Assembly (NCBI RefSeq): GCF_949820605.1
Contig: NZ_CATKVU010000006.1
Location: forward strand, 1,038,501-1,102,500
DNA from: Segatella copri
GTDB taxonomy: Bacteria; Bacteroidota; Bacteroidia; Bacteroidales; Bacteroidaceae
Direction: 5' to 3'
DNA: 64,000 nt
Shown here: positions 1 to 8,055 of the stretch, one piece after another
Numbering within the stretch: the stretch's first letter is position 1
Layout: every line of letters starts with the position of its first letter
The notes under the pieces: model-generated
Databases searched by the model: none
What the model was told of the DNA's origin: nothing
The model's input: only the letters and a program-made list of their open reading frames with translations
Translations under genes and position numbers: made by a program

Positions 1-1190
1 CTCGTTACCGGAACATATTCGCTCTTGTAGAAAAGCGAGTCTTCGGCATTTTTCTTCTGGACGGCAAGCAGACTGTCGGCAGCAGCTTTTCCGTTTACTG
101 CGATTCGGGTACTGTCGTTCCTGATGTCCTTTGTGGCTGAGTCTTTAGCCGGTTCATCGCCTGCAATCTTGGCTCCGTCAGGACGGCCGCTGAATTTAGC
201 TCCCTGCTGTTTGTCGTAGGCTTTCTCATCAAATTTCTTGCCTTGTTCCTTGGCTTTCTTTCTGGCTTCTTCCTTCGCTTCCTCTTCAGTATTTTCCTTT
301 TTCGAAGCCATGGCAAATTTCTTTGCCTTGATTTCTTCTTCGGTCATCTTTACCTTTCGGCTGAAACCTACGTTGTAGCGGTGGGTAAAGAAGATGTGCT
401 GGTTGTCCAGTCGGTTCCAGTTCTGTTCCAGAACGGTAGGAATTTCATTGGTGGCAAACGATTCGGTATAGATTTCCGGATGTTTGATGTAATCATCGTT
501 GGTAATACCGCCGTTCTCGGTCATCTTCTCATGATTGGTACTGAAGAGGAAGTGTGCCTGATAGCGGTCGCCCAGGTAAGATGCCCACATGGTGTATTTA
601 AAGTGGCTGGTACTCTGGGCATTATAATATCCTCTGCCATACTTGTAGTCGAATCTGAAACCGGCGCCTAGCCTTTTGTTTGCATTCACGGCAAACATGG
701 CCTTGAAGTCGTCTTCTCCCGTCACCTTGTCGCCACAGCTGTTCAGCGTTATGTTCGTGATGGGTGAGTAGGTGTTAGTGAAGTGGAAGTCGCTTACCGG
801 ATTTACGATATAATCGTAGGGCTCTGTAAAGATGAAGTTGCCCTGCGTGTTGCGGCGGTCGATGAAGATTCGGTTCAGTCGGGCAGTACCCATGTTTCCG
901 AGAGTATTGTATTCGCCTCTCAGTCCTTCCGTGAAGGTTGTGTTCATATACATGTGCTGCAAGGTGTCTACTACCGCAGCCTTTGTGTCGCCGAAGCGTT
1001 CGTCTACGGTCCATACTCTGATGCCTTTCGGAATCTCCTTGTCTGAGCCTAGTGAATCGGTGTTCACCTTGCGGTTGGTTTGAGGACGGAACTGCGAATC
1101 TTCGTTATAGTTAAAATCATTTTGTGCCGCAACCGGGATGGTTGCAGCACAAAATAGGAGTGATGAGAATATAATTTTCTTCTTCTTCAT
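1..1190 (-). CDS. Putative porin, 3' end cut by window edge
   Basis: Reading the minus strand from ATG at 1188-1190 gives an open frame to the window edge (about 396 codons). It starts with a signal peptide (MKKKKIIFSSLLFCAATIPV, cleavage near AAQ), followed by a soluble-looking stretch with a GIRVWTVDERFGD segment. Alternating hydrophobic/polar strands then suggest an outer-membrane barrel. This matches the Bacteroidota 'putative porin' family, which is usually 600-700 residues, so roughly the last third is missing. A charged Glu/Lys-rich insertion (about residues 295-350) interrupts the barrel. The start overlaps the previous gene's stop by one base (TAATG), so translation is probably coupled. 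Family assignment is from memory of the pattern; the reading frame is certain. Confidence 0.7.
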   Translation of the reverse strand, partial: MKKKKIIFSSLLFCAATIPVAAQNDFNYNEDSQFRPQTNRKVNTDSLGSDKEIPKGIRVWTVDERFGDTKAAVVDTLQHMYMNTTFTEGLRGEYNTLGNMGTARLNRIFIDRRNTQGNFIFTEPYDYIVNPVSDFHFTNTYSPITNITLNSCGDKVTGEDDFKAMFAVNANKRLGAGFRFDYKYGRGYYNAQSTSHFKYTMWASYLGDRYQAHFLFSTNHEKMTENGGITNDDYIKHPEIYTESFATNEIPTVLEQNWNRLDNQHIFFTHRYNVGFSRKVKMTEEEIKAKKFAMASKKENTEEEAKEEARKKAKEQGKKFDEKAYDKQQGAKFSGRPDGAKIAGDEPAKDSATKDIRNDSTRIAVNGKAAADSLLAVQKKNAEDSLFYKSEYVPVT

Positions 1191-1540
1191 TATTTCTTAA
1201 ATAGTCGGATACATACTTCGGCAATCTTGAGCACTACACCCACGATGAGTACGATGTAGGCGACATTGCGGCTTTCTTCCAGCTGGGTCCAGAGTATTAC
1301 CCCTACGATGGCGAGCAGCATGAAGGCGATGTTGAGATAGTTGCGCACCTTCAGCATGTTGTTCTGGTCGCTGTAGGCCAATGGGCGAAGCCGGTGGTGC
1401 TGAGGTCTTACGGCGTAGCTGGTAGGCTGCTTCTGCTCAGTCTGTTCTGCGCCCTGCTCAGCTGTAGGCTGGACTGTAGCGTTTGCAGGCTGCTGTGCCT
1501 CGTTCTGTTGTATCTTATTGTCTGTATTCTGATTATTCAT
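1190..1540 (-). CDS. Small two-helix inner-membrane protein, unknown function
   Basis: A 116-residue protein. The N-terminal half is Gln/Thr/Ala-rich and looks disordered and cytoplasmic. The C-terminal half carries two hydrophobic helices (around residues 68-86 and 92-110) separated by a short charged turn, and ends in basic residues. It sits between a DUF4468 protein (11 bases upstream) and the putative porin, whose start codon overlaps its stop by one base, so the three form one operon. No recognisable catalytic motif is present. A role linked to the outer-membrane partner is only an inference from the operon. Confidence 0.6.
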   Translation of the reverse strand: MNNQNTDNKIQQNEAQQPANATVQPTAEQGAEQTEQKQPTSYAVRPQHHRLRPLAYSDQNNMLKVRNYLNIAFMLLAIVGVILWTQLEESRNVAYIVLIVGVVLKIAEVCIRLFKK

Positions 1541-1551
1541 TTTTCTTCAAC

Positions 1552-2445
1552 TTATTGTTTTACTAATGCAGCTAACTCTGCGAATATCTGGTCCTTGCGG
1601 TCGATGGTGCATCTACGGAACTTTCCGAAGATCTTAGCCAGGTCGTTCTGCTTCTTGTTGAGCGCAATCTTGTCACTGATTACCTCTTCTGCAGGTTCCT
1701 TGAAACCGGTGCTTCTTCCTTCCTCGTAGTTGTAGATGATGCGGCCGAGCGAGAGATTCAGATGATTGTCTGAAATCCTGGCTACCAGCTGGTATTTGAA
1801 TTCCGTGCGGTCGAGCGAGATGAATGACTGGCTGAAAACGAGCCATTCGTCCATCGTGTTGGCGATGACGTGTTCAGCATCGTTTACCAGTGCTACCCGG
1901 CTTGCTATGTTCTGCTCGTTCTGTGTCAGTTCACTCATGTATTTTAATACGATGTCGTAAATCTGCTTGGCAGTTTTTCCGTTAGCATCCGTATCGAGTG
2001 TGAATTCTATCTTGTTTTCATCATTATATGTGATAGCGCCTGCCAGATATTTCATGTCCACTTTGGCTATTGTGCCATTTGCCAGCTTGTTGGCAGGCTT
2101 GGCAGCCTCCTTTGGCTTAGCGGCTACGGCAACAGGAATCGCCCATCCCGTGGTTGATGTGGTTGGCTCCTTTACAACAACTGGTTCTGGCTCAGTAGCA
2201 TTGCCCTTCTTTGCTTCAGCCGTTTTTGCTTCAGCTTCAGCCTTGGCGCTTGCAGCGTTGATGCTGTCGGCCTGAGCCTTCAGTTTGGCAGCCTGTGCTT
2301 TTATCTTAGCCACTTCCAGTGCCTTCTTGGCAGCTTCCAGCTGTTTCTGTGCCTGTTCCAGCTGCTGCTCTTCAGTCAGCACGGTTTGGGCCTGTGCAGT
2401 CATCAGCGGGAGGAGCATAAATATGGGGATGATGATTTTTTTCAT
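1552..2445 (-). CDS. DUF4468-type exported protein with Ala/Lys/Glu-rich coiled coil
   Basis: A 297-residue protein. A signal peptide (MKKIIIPIFMLLPLMTAQAQ) is followed by a long heptad-like region rich in Ala, Lys, Glu and Gln (about residues 22-90). A short Pro/Thr linker then leads to a C-terminal globular domain (about 120-297). The latter has the layout of DUF4468, a Bacteroidota periplasmic domain with a proposed TBP-like fold. First gene of the three-gene operon that ends with the putative porin, and it starts just downstream of tRNA-Ser. The coiled coil plus envelope domain suggests a structural or periplasmic scaffold role; this is inference. Confidence 0.6.
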   Translation of the reverse strand: MKKIIIPIFMLLPLMTAQAQTVLTEEQQLEQAQKQLEAAKKALEVAKIKAQAAKLKAQADSINAASAKAEAEAKTAEAKKGNATEPEPVVVKEPTTSTTGWAIPVAVAAKPKEAAKPANKLANGTIAKVDMKYLAGAITYNDENKIEFTLDTDANGKTAKQIYDIVLKYMSELTQNEQNIASRVALVNDAEHVIANTMDEWLVFSQSFISLDRTEFKYQLVARISDNHLNLSLGRIIYNYEEGRSTGFKEPAEEVISDKIALNKKQNDLAKIFGKFRRCTIDRKDQIFAELAALVKQ

Positions 2446-2499
2446 GTCGAGTTGTTTTTATGAAACTATAAAATGACGGTTCCTGATTGCGGAACTTAG

Positions 2500-2588
2500 C
2501 GGAAGATGAGGGATTCAAACCCCCGATACCCGGAAGAGGGTATACCGGATTTCGAGTCCAGCGCATTCGGTCACTCTGCCAATCTTCC
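2500..2588 (-). tRNA. tRNA-Ser(CGA)
   Basis: The minus strand folds into a class II tRNA of 89 nt without encoded CCA. The acceptor arms GGAAGAT and ATCTTCC pair, with discriminator base G at 2500. The anticodon arm is CTGGA-CTCGAAA-TCCGG, giving anticodon CGA. A long variable arm (TACCC-TCTTCC-GGGTA) identifies serine, and the T arm is GGGGG-TTTGAAT-CCCTC. A Bacteroidota-type promoter lies just upstream. Confidence 0.95.
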
Positions 2589-2600
2589 TTTTTATTTTAT

Positions 2601-2637
2601 CAGATGCAAAAGTAATACATTTTTTGCATCTGACAAA
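2601..2637 (-). promoter_or_regulatory. tRNA-Ser promoter overlapping an inverted repeat
   Basis: On the minus strand a -33 TTTG (2634-2637) and a -7 TACTTTTG (2607-2614) are separated by 19 bases, the Bacteroidota consensus layout. The same region contains an inverted repeat with arms CAGATGCAAAA (2601-2611) and TTTTGCATCTG (2622-2632), which spans the -7 box. Confidence 0.7.
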
Positions 2638-2697
2638 ATATTGCGGTTATTTTTTAACTATATTAACCCCGCTTTATAGAATTTTATACTATAGTTT

Positions 2698-3630
2698 TTA
2701 CTGTTGCTGCAGGAATCTGTCGGCTTCGATGGCTGCCTTGGCTCCCGAGCCTGCGGCAACAACACCCTGGCGGTAGATTGGGTCGGCCACATCGCCTGCT
2801 GCGAAAACACCCGGAATGTTGGTGGTGGCAGTACCTGGCACTACTTTGATGAAGCCCTGCTCGTCGAGATCTATCTGCCCCTTGAAGAGGTCGGTGTTAG
2901 GCTTATGTCCGATAGCCAGGAAGAATCCGTCGATGCTGATGTCAAACTTCTCTTCATTGGCTTCGCCCTTGTGGCGCACGAGATGAGCACCTTCTACACC
3001 GTTCTTGCCGAAGAGCCCCAGCGTATTGGTTTCGAACAGAATCTCGATGTTCTCCTTGTTCTTTACACGTTGCTGCATGATTTCTGAAGCACGGAGATAA
3101 GGCTTGCGTACAATCATGTAAACCTTCTTGGCAAGTCCGGATAGATACATGGCCTCTTCGCAGGCAGTATCGCCACCGCCCACTACGGCTACGGTGCGCT
3201 TGCGGTAGAAGAATCCGTCACAGGTAGCGCAGGCTGAAACGCCCTGTCCGCGATATTTCTCTTCATCGGCAAGACCCAGATATTTGGCAGATGCTCCTGT
3301 GGCAATGATCACGGTTTCTGCCTCAATCTCGTTGTCGCGCTCATCGGTAAGATGAAATGGGCGTGAGCTGAAATCTGCCTTCACGATGCTTCCGTCTCTC
3401 ATTTCAGCTCCGAATCGGGCTGCCTGTTCCTTCATGTCCATCATCATCTGCGTTCCGTCTACGCCGTTAGGATAGCCCGGAAAGTTTTCTACCTCTGTGG
3501 TGATGGTGAGCTGTCCGCCCGGCTGCATACCTGAATAGAGTACTGGCTGCAGGTTGGCTCTGCCGGCATAAATGGCAGCAGTATATCCCGCAGGACCGCT
3601 ACCTATAATTAATGTCTTTATCTTTTCCAT
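2698..3630 (-). CDS. trxB: Thioredoxin-disulfide reductase
   Basis: A 310-residue FAD- and NADPH-dependent enzyme that reduces thioredoxin. Visible signatures are the FAD-binding GSGPAG at residues 10-15, the redox-active dithiol C134-A-T-C137 followed by DG, a second dinucleotide-binding GGGDTA near residue 155, and the C-terminal FAD motif GVFAAGDV. Length and motif order are those of a standard low-molecular-weight bacterial TrxR. Monocistronic, with its own promoter 60-90 bases upstream. A thioredoxin (7754-8053) encoded 4 kb away could be a substrate. Confidence 0.95.
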   Translation of the reverse strand: MEKIKTLIIGSGPAGYTAAIYAGRANLQPVLYSGMQPGGQLTITTEVENFPGYPNGVDGTQMMMDMKEQAARFGAEMRDGSIVKADFSSRPFHLTDERDNEIEAETVIIATGASAKYLGLADEEKYRGQGVSACATCDGFFYRKRTVAVVGGGDTACEEAMYLSGLAKKVYMIVRKPYLRASEIMQQRVKNKENIEILFETNTLGLFGKNGVEGAHLVRHKGEANEEKFDISIDGFFLAIGHKPNTDLFKGQIDLDEQGFIKVVPGTATTNIPGVFAAGDVADPIYRQGVVAAGSGAKAAIEADRFLQQQ

Positions 3631-3689
3631 TTTTTATCTTATAGTTATATTTTTGTTTCCGATAGCTCGAAATGAGCCATTTTTCTCTG

Positions 3690-3720
3690 CAAAGGTACAT
3701 CAAAACAATGAGAAATCAAA
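3690..3720 (-). promoter_or_regulatory. trxB promoter
   Basis: On the minus strand TTTG (3717-3720) is followed after 19 bases by TACCTTTG (3690-3697), an exact Bacteroidota sigma-ABfr-type promoter. The leader to trxB is about 55 nt. Confidence 0.75.
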
Positions 3721-3757
3721 ATAAAAATACATTATTTTTCTTTTCTTGCATAAATTA

Positions 3758-3790
3758 TTGCTTTCGTTTGAAGAATTATTGTTATCTTTG
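3758..3790 (+). promoter_or_regulatory. Promoter of the AAA/CYTH gene
   Basis: A -7 box TATCTTTG lies at 3783-3790 with a weak TTG element at 3758-3760. The leader to the ATG at 3857 is about 60 nt. Confidence 0.55.
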
Positions 3791-3856
3791 CACCCGATAA
3801 TAAGATGCTCCGGAAAGAACATCAATTAGAAGAAACGAAAAATATTTACTTGATAT

Positions 3857-4957
3857 ATGAATCAGATTAAGAAGATTGTACTGACGGGTGGACCTTGTGC
3901 GGGCAAGACTACCGCTATGGTTAAGGTGATTGAACATTTCTCCAGTCTCGGCTATAAGGTCTTTACCATTCCCGAGGTTCCAACCATGTTCACCCAGGCG
4001 GGCATGAATTATCTCACCTCCAACAAGGATTTTTTCTTCGAGGGCGAGAAGGCTACTTTTCAGACTCAGATCAACCTGGAAGACAGTTTCCTGCGCATGG
4101 CTGAAACATTGCAGCAGCCGGTCATCATCGTCTGCGATCGTGGTACGATGGATATTTCTACCTATCTCACTCCCGATTTCTGGCACCGCATCATCTCTGA
4201 AGAGGGCTATACAGATGCCCAGCTTCGCGACCGCTATGATGCTGTGCTGCATCTGGTGAGTGCTGCTGATGGTGCCGAGCAGTTTTATACTACAGCCAAC
4301 AATGCGCAGCGCCTGGAGAAGGCCGATGAAGAAGGACTGAAGATTGCGCGAGAGTTGGACAAGAAGATTGTTTCTGCATGGAAGGGGCATCCTCATCTCA
4401 GGGTAATCAATAACCACGAAGATTTCAACAACAAGCTGAACCGTGTGCTCAAGGAGATAAGCAATGTGCTTGCCATTCCGCAGCCGATAGAGGAGGAGCG
4501 AAAATATATCGTGAAGCTGACGGGCGAGGTTCCTAATGCGATAGACAGCGATATTGTTCAGACTTATCTTACGGGTGAGCCGGGCAGCGAGATTCGTCTT
4601 CGCCGTCGCGGTTTCGAGGGAGGCAAGTATGTGTATGTTCACACCACCAAGAAGCGTATTTCAGACAATGAGCAGATTGAGACTGAGCGACAGATCAATG
4701 CCAATCTTTACGAGAGTATGCTTCAGCAGGCTGACCCTTACCGCCAGCGCATTCATAAGCATCGCAAGAGTTTTATCTGGAAGGGCCAGTATTTCGAGCT
4801 CGACGAGTTTCTTGAGCCGGTTTCCGACCTGATGATTCTTGAAACCCGCGGCATTTCAGCCAACGAGAGCGTGAAGTTTCCTCCTTTCATTCAGGTGCTG
4901 GAGGATATTACGGGCAACAGCAAATATTATAATTATAACATAGCGCTGAAGCGGTAA
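3857..4957 (+). CDS. AAA family ATPase fused to a CYTH domain (TTD14-like)
   Basis: A 366-residue protein. The N-terminal P-loop NTPase has Walker A G11-GPCAGKTT (AAA_28/NadR-like kinase fold) and a CDRGTMD motif resembling the nucleotide-kinase DRG/DRS element. From about residue 213 a CYTH triphosphate-tunnel domain begins: an ExExK-like start (EEERKYIV), then alternating charged strands (EIRLRRRGFEGGKYVYVHTTK and LDEFLEP). The same two-domain order is known from eukaryotic TTD14, a GTP/phospholipid-binding protein, and from uncharacterised bacterial proteins. Substrate unknown; a nucleotide or polyphosphate chemistry is likely from the folds. Single gene ending in a strong terminator. Confidence 0.75.
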   Translation: MNQIKKIVLTGGPCAGKTTAMVKVIEHFSSLGYKVFTIPEVPTMFTQAGMNYLTSNKDFFFEGEKATFQTQINLEDSFLRMAETLQQPVIIVCDRGTMDISTYLTPDFWHRIISEEGYTDAQLRDRYDAVLHLVSAADGAEQFYTTANNAQRLEKADEEGLKIARELDKKIVSAWKGHPHLRVINNHEDFNNKLNRVLKEISNVLAIPQPIEEERKYIVKLTGEVPNAIDSDIVQTYLTGEPGSEIRLRRRGFEGGKYVYVHTTKKRISDNEQIETERQINANLYESMLQQADPYRQRIHKHRKSFIWKGQYFELDEFLEPVSDLMILETRGISANESVKFPPFIQVLEDITGNSKYYNYNIALKR

Positions 4958-4970
4958 ATCAGCCGAAAAT

Positions 4971-5014
4971 GTAAAAAGTTACGGAGATAATTCATATTCT
5001 CCGTAACTTTTTAC
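4971..5014. terminator. Bidirectional rho-independent terminator
   Basis: A perfect 17-bp stem has arms 4971-4987 and 4998-5014, each with A/T runs at the outer ends. It serves the convergent AAA/CYTH gene (+) and the alkD operon (-). Confidence 0.85.
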
Positions 5015-5168
5015 ATAAACCACTCACTTTTGGTGTTATTGAGTTTCATCATTATTATTCGGCTTTGTTTGTGCCATAATACAGAATCTCTCATATCTCT
5101 TTCTCCCAGTCCATAATCACATGAACCACCTATCCAAACGTAATATGTAGAAGTATCTTGTGTCATAA

Positions 5169-5849
5169 TTATTTTATCTTCAATGTCCGCAGATATTCCT
5201 TCTGCTCGGGCGTGATTCTGTAGCTCTCGATGGCCTTCTGGATGGTCTTGTTGTGCGTCCAGGAAGCAAGGCGGTTTTGTTCGATGTAGGGAATCGCCTG
5301 GTTCCATTGCTTGGCAAGAGCGGTGGCGAAGAACCAGGCTACCATCATCTTTACGTAATACTCTTCGCTCCTTACTGATGCAGGAATTTCAAGATATTCA
5401 GCCTTGAAGTCTTTGTCCAGATAATGAGACATAAGTATCTCTATTCCAAAGCGACAGGTATAAACGTGTGACGATTTGCTCCAAGTCTTGATCTTTGCCA
5501 ACAGTTCCTTCTTGTGTTTGGCAAACACCTTCGGAGACATGATGTCGCAAACTGCCCAGTTGTCCACGAAAGGCAGGAAGGTGTCTGTAAGACGAATGCA
5601 TTCCCCGTAGTCCTTTACCTCGGAAATGAGGAGACCGTGAAGCATGTTCTCATCGTAGTATTTATGAGGAAGCTGATGCAGGAATTCCTCGCTTTCTGCC
5701 TCCTTTGTAAACTCTTTTGCGAACTTGCGGAGCACAGGCACACGAATGCCTATGAAACTCTCCACAGGCACTCCCGGTGTCAGTTTAGCCTGGAAAGCAG
5801 CATACTGCTTATCCTGCATGGCGAACAGTCTTTCTTGAAGTGAAGTCAT
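5169..5849 (-). CDS. DNA alkylation repair protein (AlkD-like)
   Basis: A 226-residue all-helical HEAT-repeat protein of the DNA_alkylation family. These DNA glycosylases excise positively charged alkylated bases such as N3-methyladenine and N7-methylguanine. Family hallmarks visible are the GIRVPVLRKFAKE segment near the N-terminus, FVDNWAVCD in the middle, and the C-terminal basic helix with NKTIQKAIESYR. It lies 2 bases downstream of an AlkZ-related gene, so the two are co-transcribed as an alkylation-damage repair unit. Confidence 0.88.
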   Translation of the reverse strand: MTSLQERLFAMQDKQYAAFQAKLTPGVPVESFIGIRVPVLRKFAKEFTKEAESEEFLHQLPHKYYDENMLHGLLISEVKDYGECIRLTDTFLPFVDNWAVCDIMSPKVFAKHKKELLAKIKTWSKSSHVYTCRFGIEILMSHYLDKDFKAEYLEIPASVRSEEYYVKMMVAWFFATALAKQWNQAIPYIEQNRLASWTHNKTIQKAIESYRITPEQKEYLRTLKIK

Positions 5850-5851
5850 TT

Positions 5852-6520
5852 TTATCCTATTAATTTAATGATCTGTTTATCTGAAGCATCAGGCAGGATT
5901 TCTTTCAGATGTTCGAAAATCCTCTGATAAGATTCTAGGGGAGTTCGGTTGCATTGGCAAGCCTCCCTGCCATAGAGATCTTCGGGAGTATTGAGCAGCG
6001 ACCAACCCCAACCATATTCATGATTGTGTTTGTCGCGAGGGTAGATGAAATCCTCGGTCACGATGTAAGTTGCCATTTCCAGTCGGGTGAGATAACCGTC
6101 AAACTTGCTTCTCATTCCCTTGCCCGTGAAACCGCAGGCTGCCCGAAGTTCTCTCGTGATGAGACTGCCAGTAGATTGAAGCGTGCAGAGAATGGCTCCT
6201 TCTATCGATTCTTCATCCGGACGGGGGTATTTGCTTCTTCTGTAGTTGCAGAAGTCCGGCCACCATTCCTGGCTGATGAATCCTGCTTTCTTGTTAAAGA
6301 ACTTTCCGTACATACACGGCATTTCCTGCACAATCTCGCCCTTCCATTTCCAAAGCGGCCAGTCCCAACCGCCTTCAGGAAGTCTTACGTAACCGCAATC
6401 CTCCGCCACGATGTCTTCGGCAGAGAATCCTTCAATGCCACTATCGAGGAGAGGGAGGAAGCCGATCTTCTGAATCAGCTCCATCATGCCTGTTGCTGAA
6501 TATATTTCTGGAAAATTCAT
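5852..6520 (-). CDS. AlkZ-related protein, probable DNA repair partner of AlkD
   Basis: A 222-residue protein rich in Trp. An N-terminal WPLWKWKGEI segment and a central winged-helix-like stretch (SIEGAILCTLQSTGSLITRELRAACG split over residues about 100-130) resemble the AlkZ/YcaQ interstrand-crosslink glycosylase family. It is much shorter than full-length AlkZ (about 370-400 residues) and the QxQ catalytic motif is not evident, so it is probably a divergent relative. Start codon follows a promoter by about 140 nt. Coupling to alkD supports a DNA-lesion role. Family assignment is moderate. Confidence 0.55.
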   Translation of the reverse strand: MNFPEIYSATGMMELIQKIGFLPLLDSGIEGFSAEDIVAEDCGYVRLPEGGWDWPLWKWKGEIVQEMPCMYGKFFNKKAGFISQEWWPDFCNYRRSKYPRPDEESIEGAILCTLQSTGSLITRELRAACGFTGKGMRSKFDGYLTRLEMATYIVTEDFIYPRDKHNHEYGWGWSLLNTPEDLYGREACQCNRTPLESYQRIFEHLKEILPDASDKQIIKLIG

Positions 6521-6532
6521 GTTTATTTATTT

Positions 6533-6658
6533 TTATCTTTTGTAATTAAACACTTTAACCATATCCTTGTCGCCACCCACAAGCTGGCTGCATCTGTTCA
6601 GCATTCCGGTGTCAGAGAAACCGCATTTGTTACCTATATGTTCTAAATCCATTATCAT
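6533..6658 (-). pseudogene. 41-residue ORF resembling the second HTH of an AraC regulator
   Basis: ATG at 6656-6658 (or in-frame ATG 6650-6652) opens a 41-codon frame with stop 6533-6535. The sequence LEHIGNKCGFSDTGMLNRC matches the AraC-family pattern in which I-x-x-I-A-x-x-C-G-F-S-D precedes a recognition helix. Only one half of a DNA-binding domain is present, too short for a functional regulator. It lies in the leader of the AlkZ-like/alkD operon, 12 bases before the AlkZ-like start. Either a degenerate gene or a translated leader peptide. Confidence 0.4.
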
Positions 6659-6662
6659 GGTG

Positions 6663-6670
6663 CAAAAATA
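6663..6670 (-). promoter_or_regulatory. -7 box of the AlkZ-like/alkD operon
   Basis: On the minus strand TATTTTTG (6663-6670) matches TAnnTTTG. A TTCG at 6691-6694 is at the right distance for a degenerate -33 element. Transcription would start around 6656, almost at the ATG of the 41-residue ORF. Confidence 0.5.
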
Positions 6671-6727
6671 GTAAGATTTGGAATAGAAAACGAACTTTTA
6701 TTTGCTTTTCTGTTCTATTTTTGGCTA

Positions 6728-7291
6728 TTATTTCAAAGCCTTGCCGTCAGAGAATGCGTTACCGACTTTCTCGCCCAACTGGATATAGCTATGATGAATA
6801 GGGTCGAAGACAATCAGCTCCATTTTCTCCATGTTTGGATTTCCGTCTTCTGCCAGATACTTCTCATCCACAAGAATATTGACGATTTCGGCAACGAGAT
6901 AATAACCGGTTTCGCTTTCGTCGTATTTCTCCTTGATGCGGCACTCCAGGGTCATCGGGAAATCGGTGAACACAGGAGCGTTAACCATTGTCGCCTTCTC
7001 GATATTCCATCCCGTCTTCTCCATTTTCTTCGGGTCGTTCTTGGCTGAAACAATGCCCACGAAATCAGAAGCCACCATGGTTTTCTTGGTAGCGAAGGAA
7101 ACGGTAAACTCACCGCCAAGCTTCAGGTTGTCTGTGGTGACGTGATTTCCCATCGAGATCATAATTTCCTTCATGTCCCACTGTCCTGCCCAGGCAGCAT
7201 TCATGGCGTTGGCAACTCCTTCCTTATTATATGTGCCGATAATCAGCACAGGTTGTGGTGCAAACCACGGCTTTGGTGCAAAACTTTTCAT
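6728..7291 (-). CDS. Flavin reductase family protein (flavoredoxin-like)
   Basis: A 187-residue FMN-binding split-barrel protein. Typical elements are the N-terminal PQPVLIIGTYNKEGVANAMNA, the NHVTTDNL stretch that contacts flavin, and SDFVGIVSAKNDPKKMEKTGW. These are the pattern of the flavoredoxin/flavin reductase-like family common in anaerobic Bacteroidales. Probable role: NAD(P)H- or ferredoxin-linked flavin reduction or electron transfer; substrate unknown. Monocistronic. Confidence 0.85.
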   Translation of the reverse strand: MKSFAPKPWFAPQPVLIIGTYNKEGVANAMNAAWAGQWDMKEIMISMGNHVTTDNLKLGGEFTVSFATKKTMVASDFVGIVSAKNDPKKMEKTGWNIEKATMVNAPVFTDFPMTLECRIKEKYDESETGYYLVAEIVNILVDEKYLAEDGNPNMEKMELIVFDPIHHSYIQLGEKVGNAFSDGKALK

Positions 7292-7355
7292 ATACTTCGT
7301 TCTTTATATTGTTATCTTTATGTGTAAATACGCCATCAGCGCAATTTGTATCACT

Positions 7356-7733
7356 TTAAAATCCCAACTCCACATCCTTACCGAATGGTGCGAGCGAAAG
7401 CGCGGCCATCTTGAAATGCTGTTTTCCCCAAGGAATGCCGACAATGGTTATACATAAGAGAAAGCCGAAGAACAGATGCATGAGGCAAGCCCACAATCCT
7501 CCGAAAATCAGCCAGAGTAAATTCAACGGGATGCGAATGCAACCTGTAGGACTATTCGATTCTCTTACCGTAGAGCCAAAAGGCCATAGGCAGAGCAGAC
7601 CAATCTTGAATGTCTGTATTGCAAACGGAATGCCGATGATAGTACATGCAAGAGCCAGACTTCCGGTGAAATAACCGATGGCAGCTTCGAGACCTCCGAA
7701 GAGCCACCAAAGTAAGTTTCCTATTATGCGCAT
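7356..7733 (-). CDS. YccF domain inner-membrane protein
   Basis: A 125-residue integral membrane protein with two repeated halves, each containing a NLLWWLFGG or NLLWLIFGG element followed by a hydrophobic helix ending in IIGIPFAIQTFK or IVGIPWGKQHFK. This internal duplication defines the YccF family. Function unknown. Last gene of the operon 8856-7356, 20 bases after the thioredoxin gene. Confidence 0.9.
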   Translation of the reverse strand: MRIIGNLLWWLFGGLEAAIGYFTGSLALACTIIGIPFAIQTFKIGLLCLWPFGSTVRESNSPTGCIRIPLNLLWLIFGGLWACLMHLFFGFLLCITIVGIPWGKQHFKMAALSLAPFGKDVELGF

Positions 7734-7753
7734 AAGATTATTCTTTTCATCTT

Positions 7754-8053
7754 TTATATCAAGAATGGATCAAGCGTAGCCAGAAGTTCGGCTTTATCTA
7801 CCACACCGCTTGTGCGCCATAATACTTCTCCGTTTCGGAAGAGCATCAGCGTAGGCACGGATTGGATGCGGTATTGGCTTGCTGTTACGCCGTACTTATC
7901 TACATCCACCTTGATGATTCGGATGCGGTCGCCCAATACACTCTTCACCTGCTCCAGAATGGGGTGCATCGCCTTGCAAGGTTGGCACCAGGTAGCAAAG
8001 AAATCGACCAGAACAAGCTGGCCACTGTTTATTACATTATTAAATGTCTCCAT
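7754..8053 (-). CDS. Thioredoxin with WCQPC active site
   Basis: A 99-residue thioredoxin fold protein, cytoplasmic (no signal peptide). Active-site cysteines C23 and C26 sit in WCQPC rather than the canonical WCGPC. The cis-proline motif SVPTLMLF and the following G are present. The Gly-to-Gln change next to the first cysteine should shift the redox potential relative to TrxA. Two bases separate it from the upstream YqiA-DUF1653 gene. Confidence 0.88.
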   Translation of the reverse strand: METFNNVINSGQLVLVDFFATWCQPCKAMHPILEQVKSVLGDRIRIIKVDVDKYGVTASQYRIQSVPTLMLFRNGEVLWRTSGVVDKAELLATLDPFLI

Positions 8054-8055
8054 AA

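Noticed and set aside
5011..5307. 98-residue minus-strand frame between alkD and the terminator
   Set aside because: Its first half is antisense-frame overlap with alkD and its stop lies in the terminator stem. The 51-residue remainder has no recognisable pattern or ribosome-binding site.
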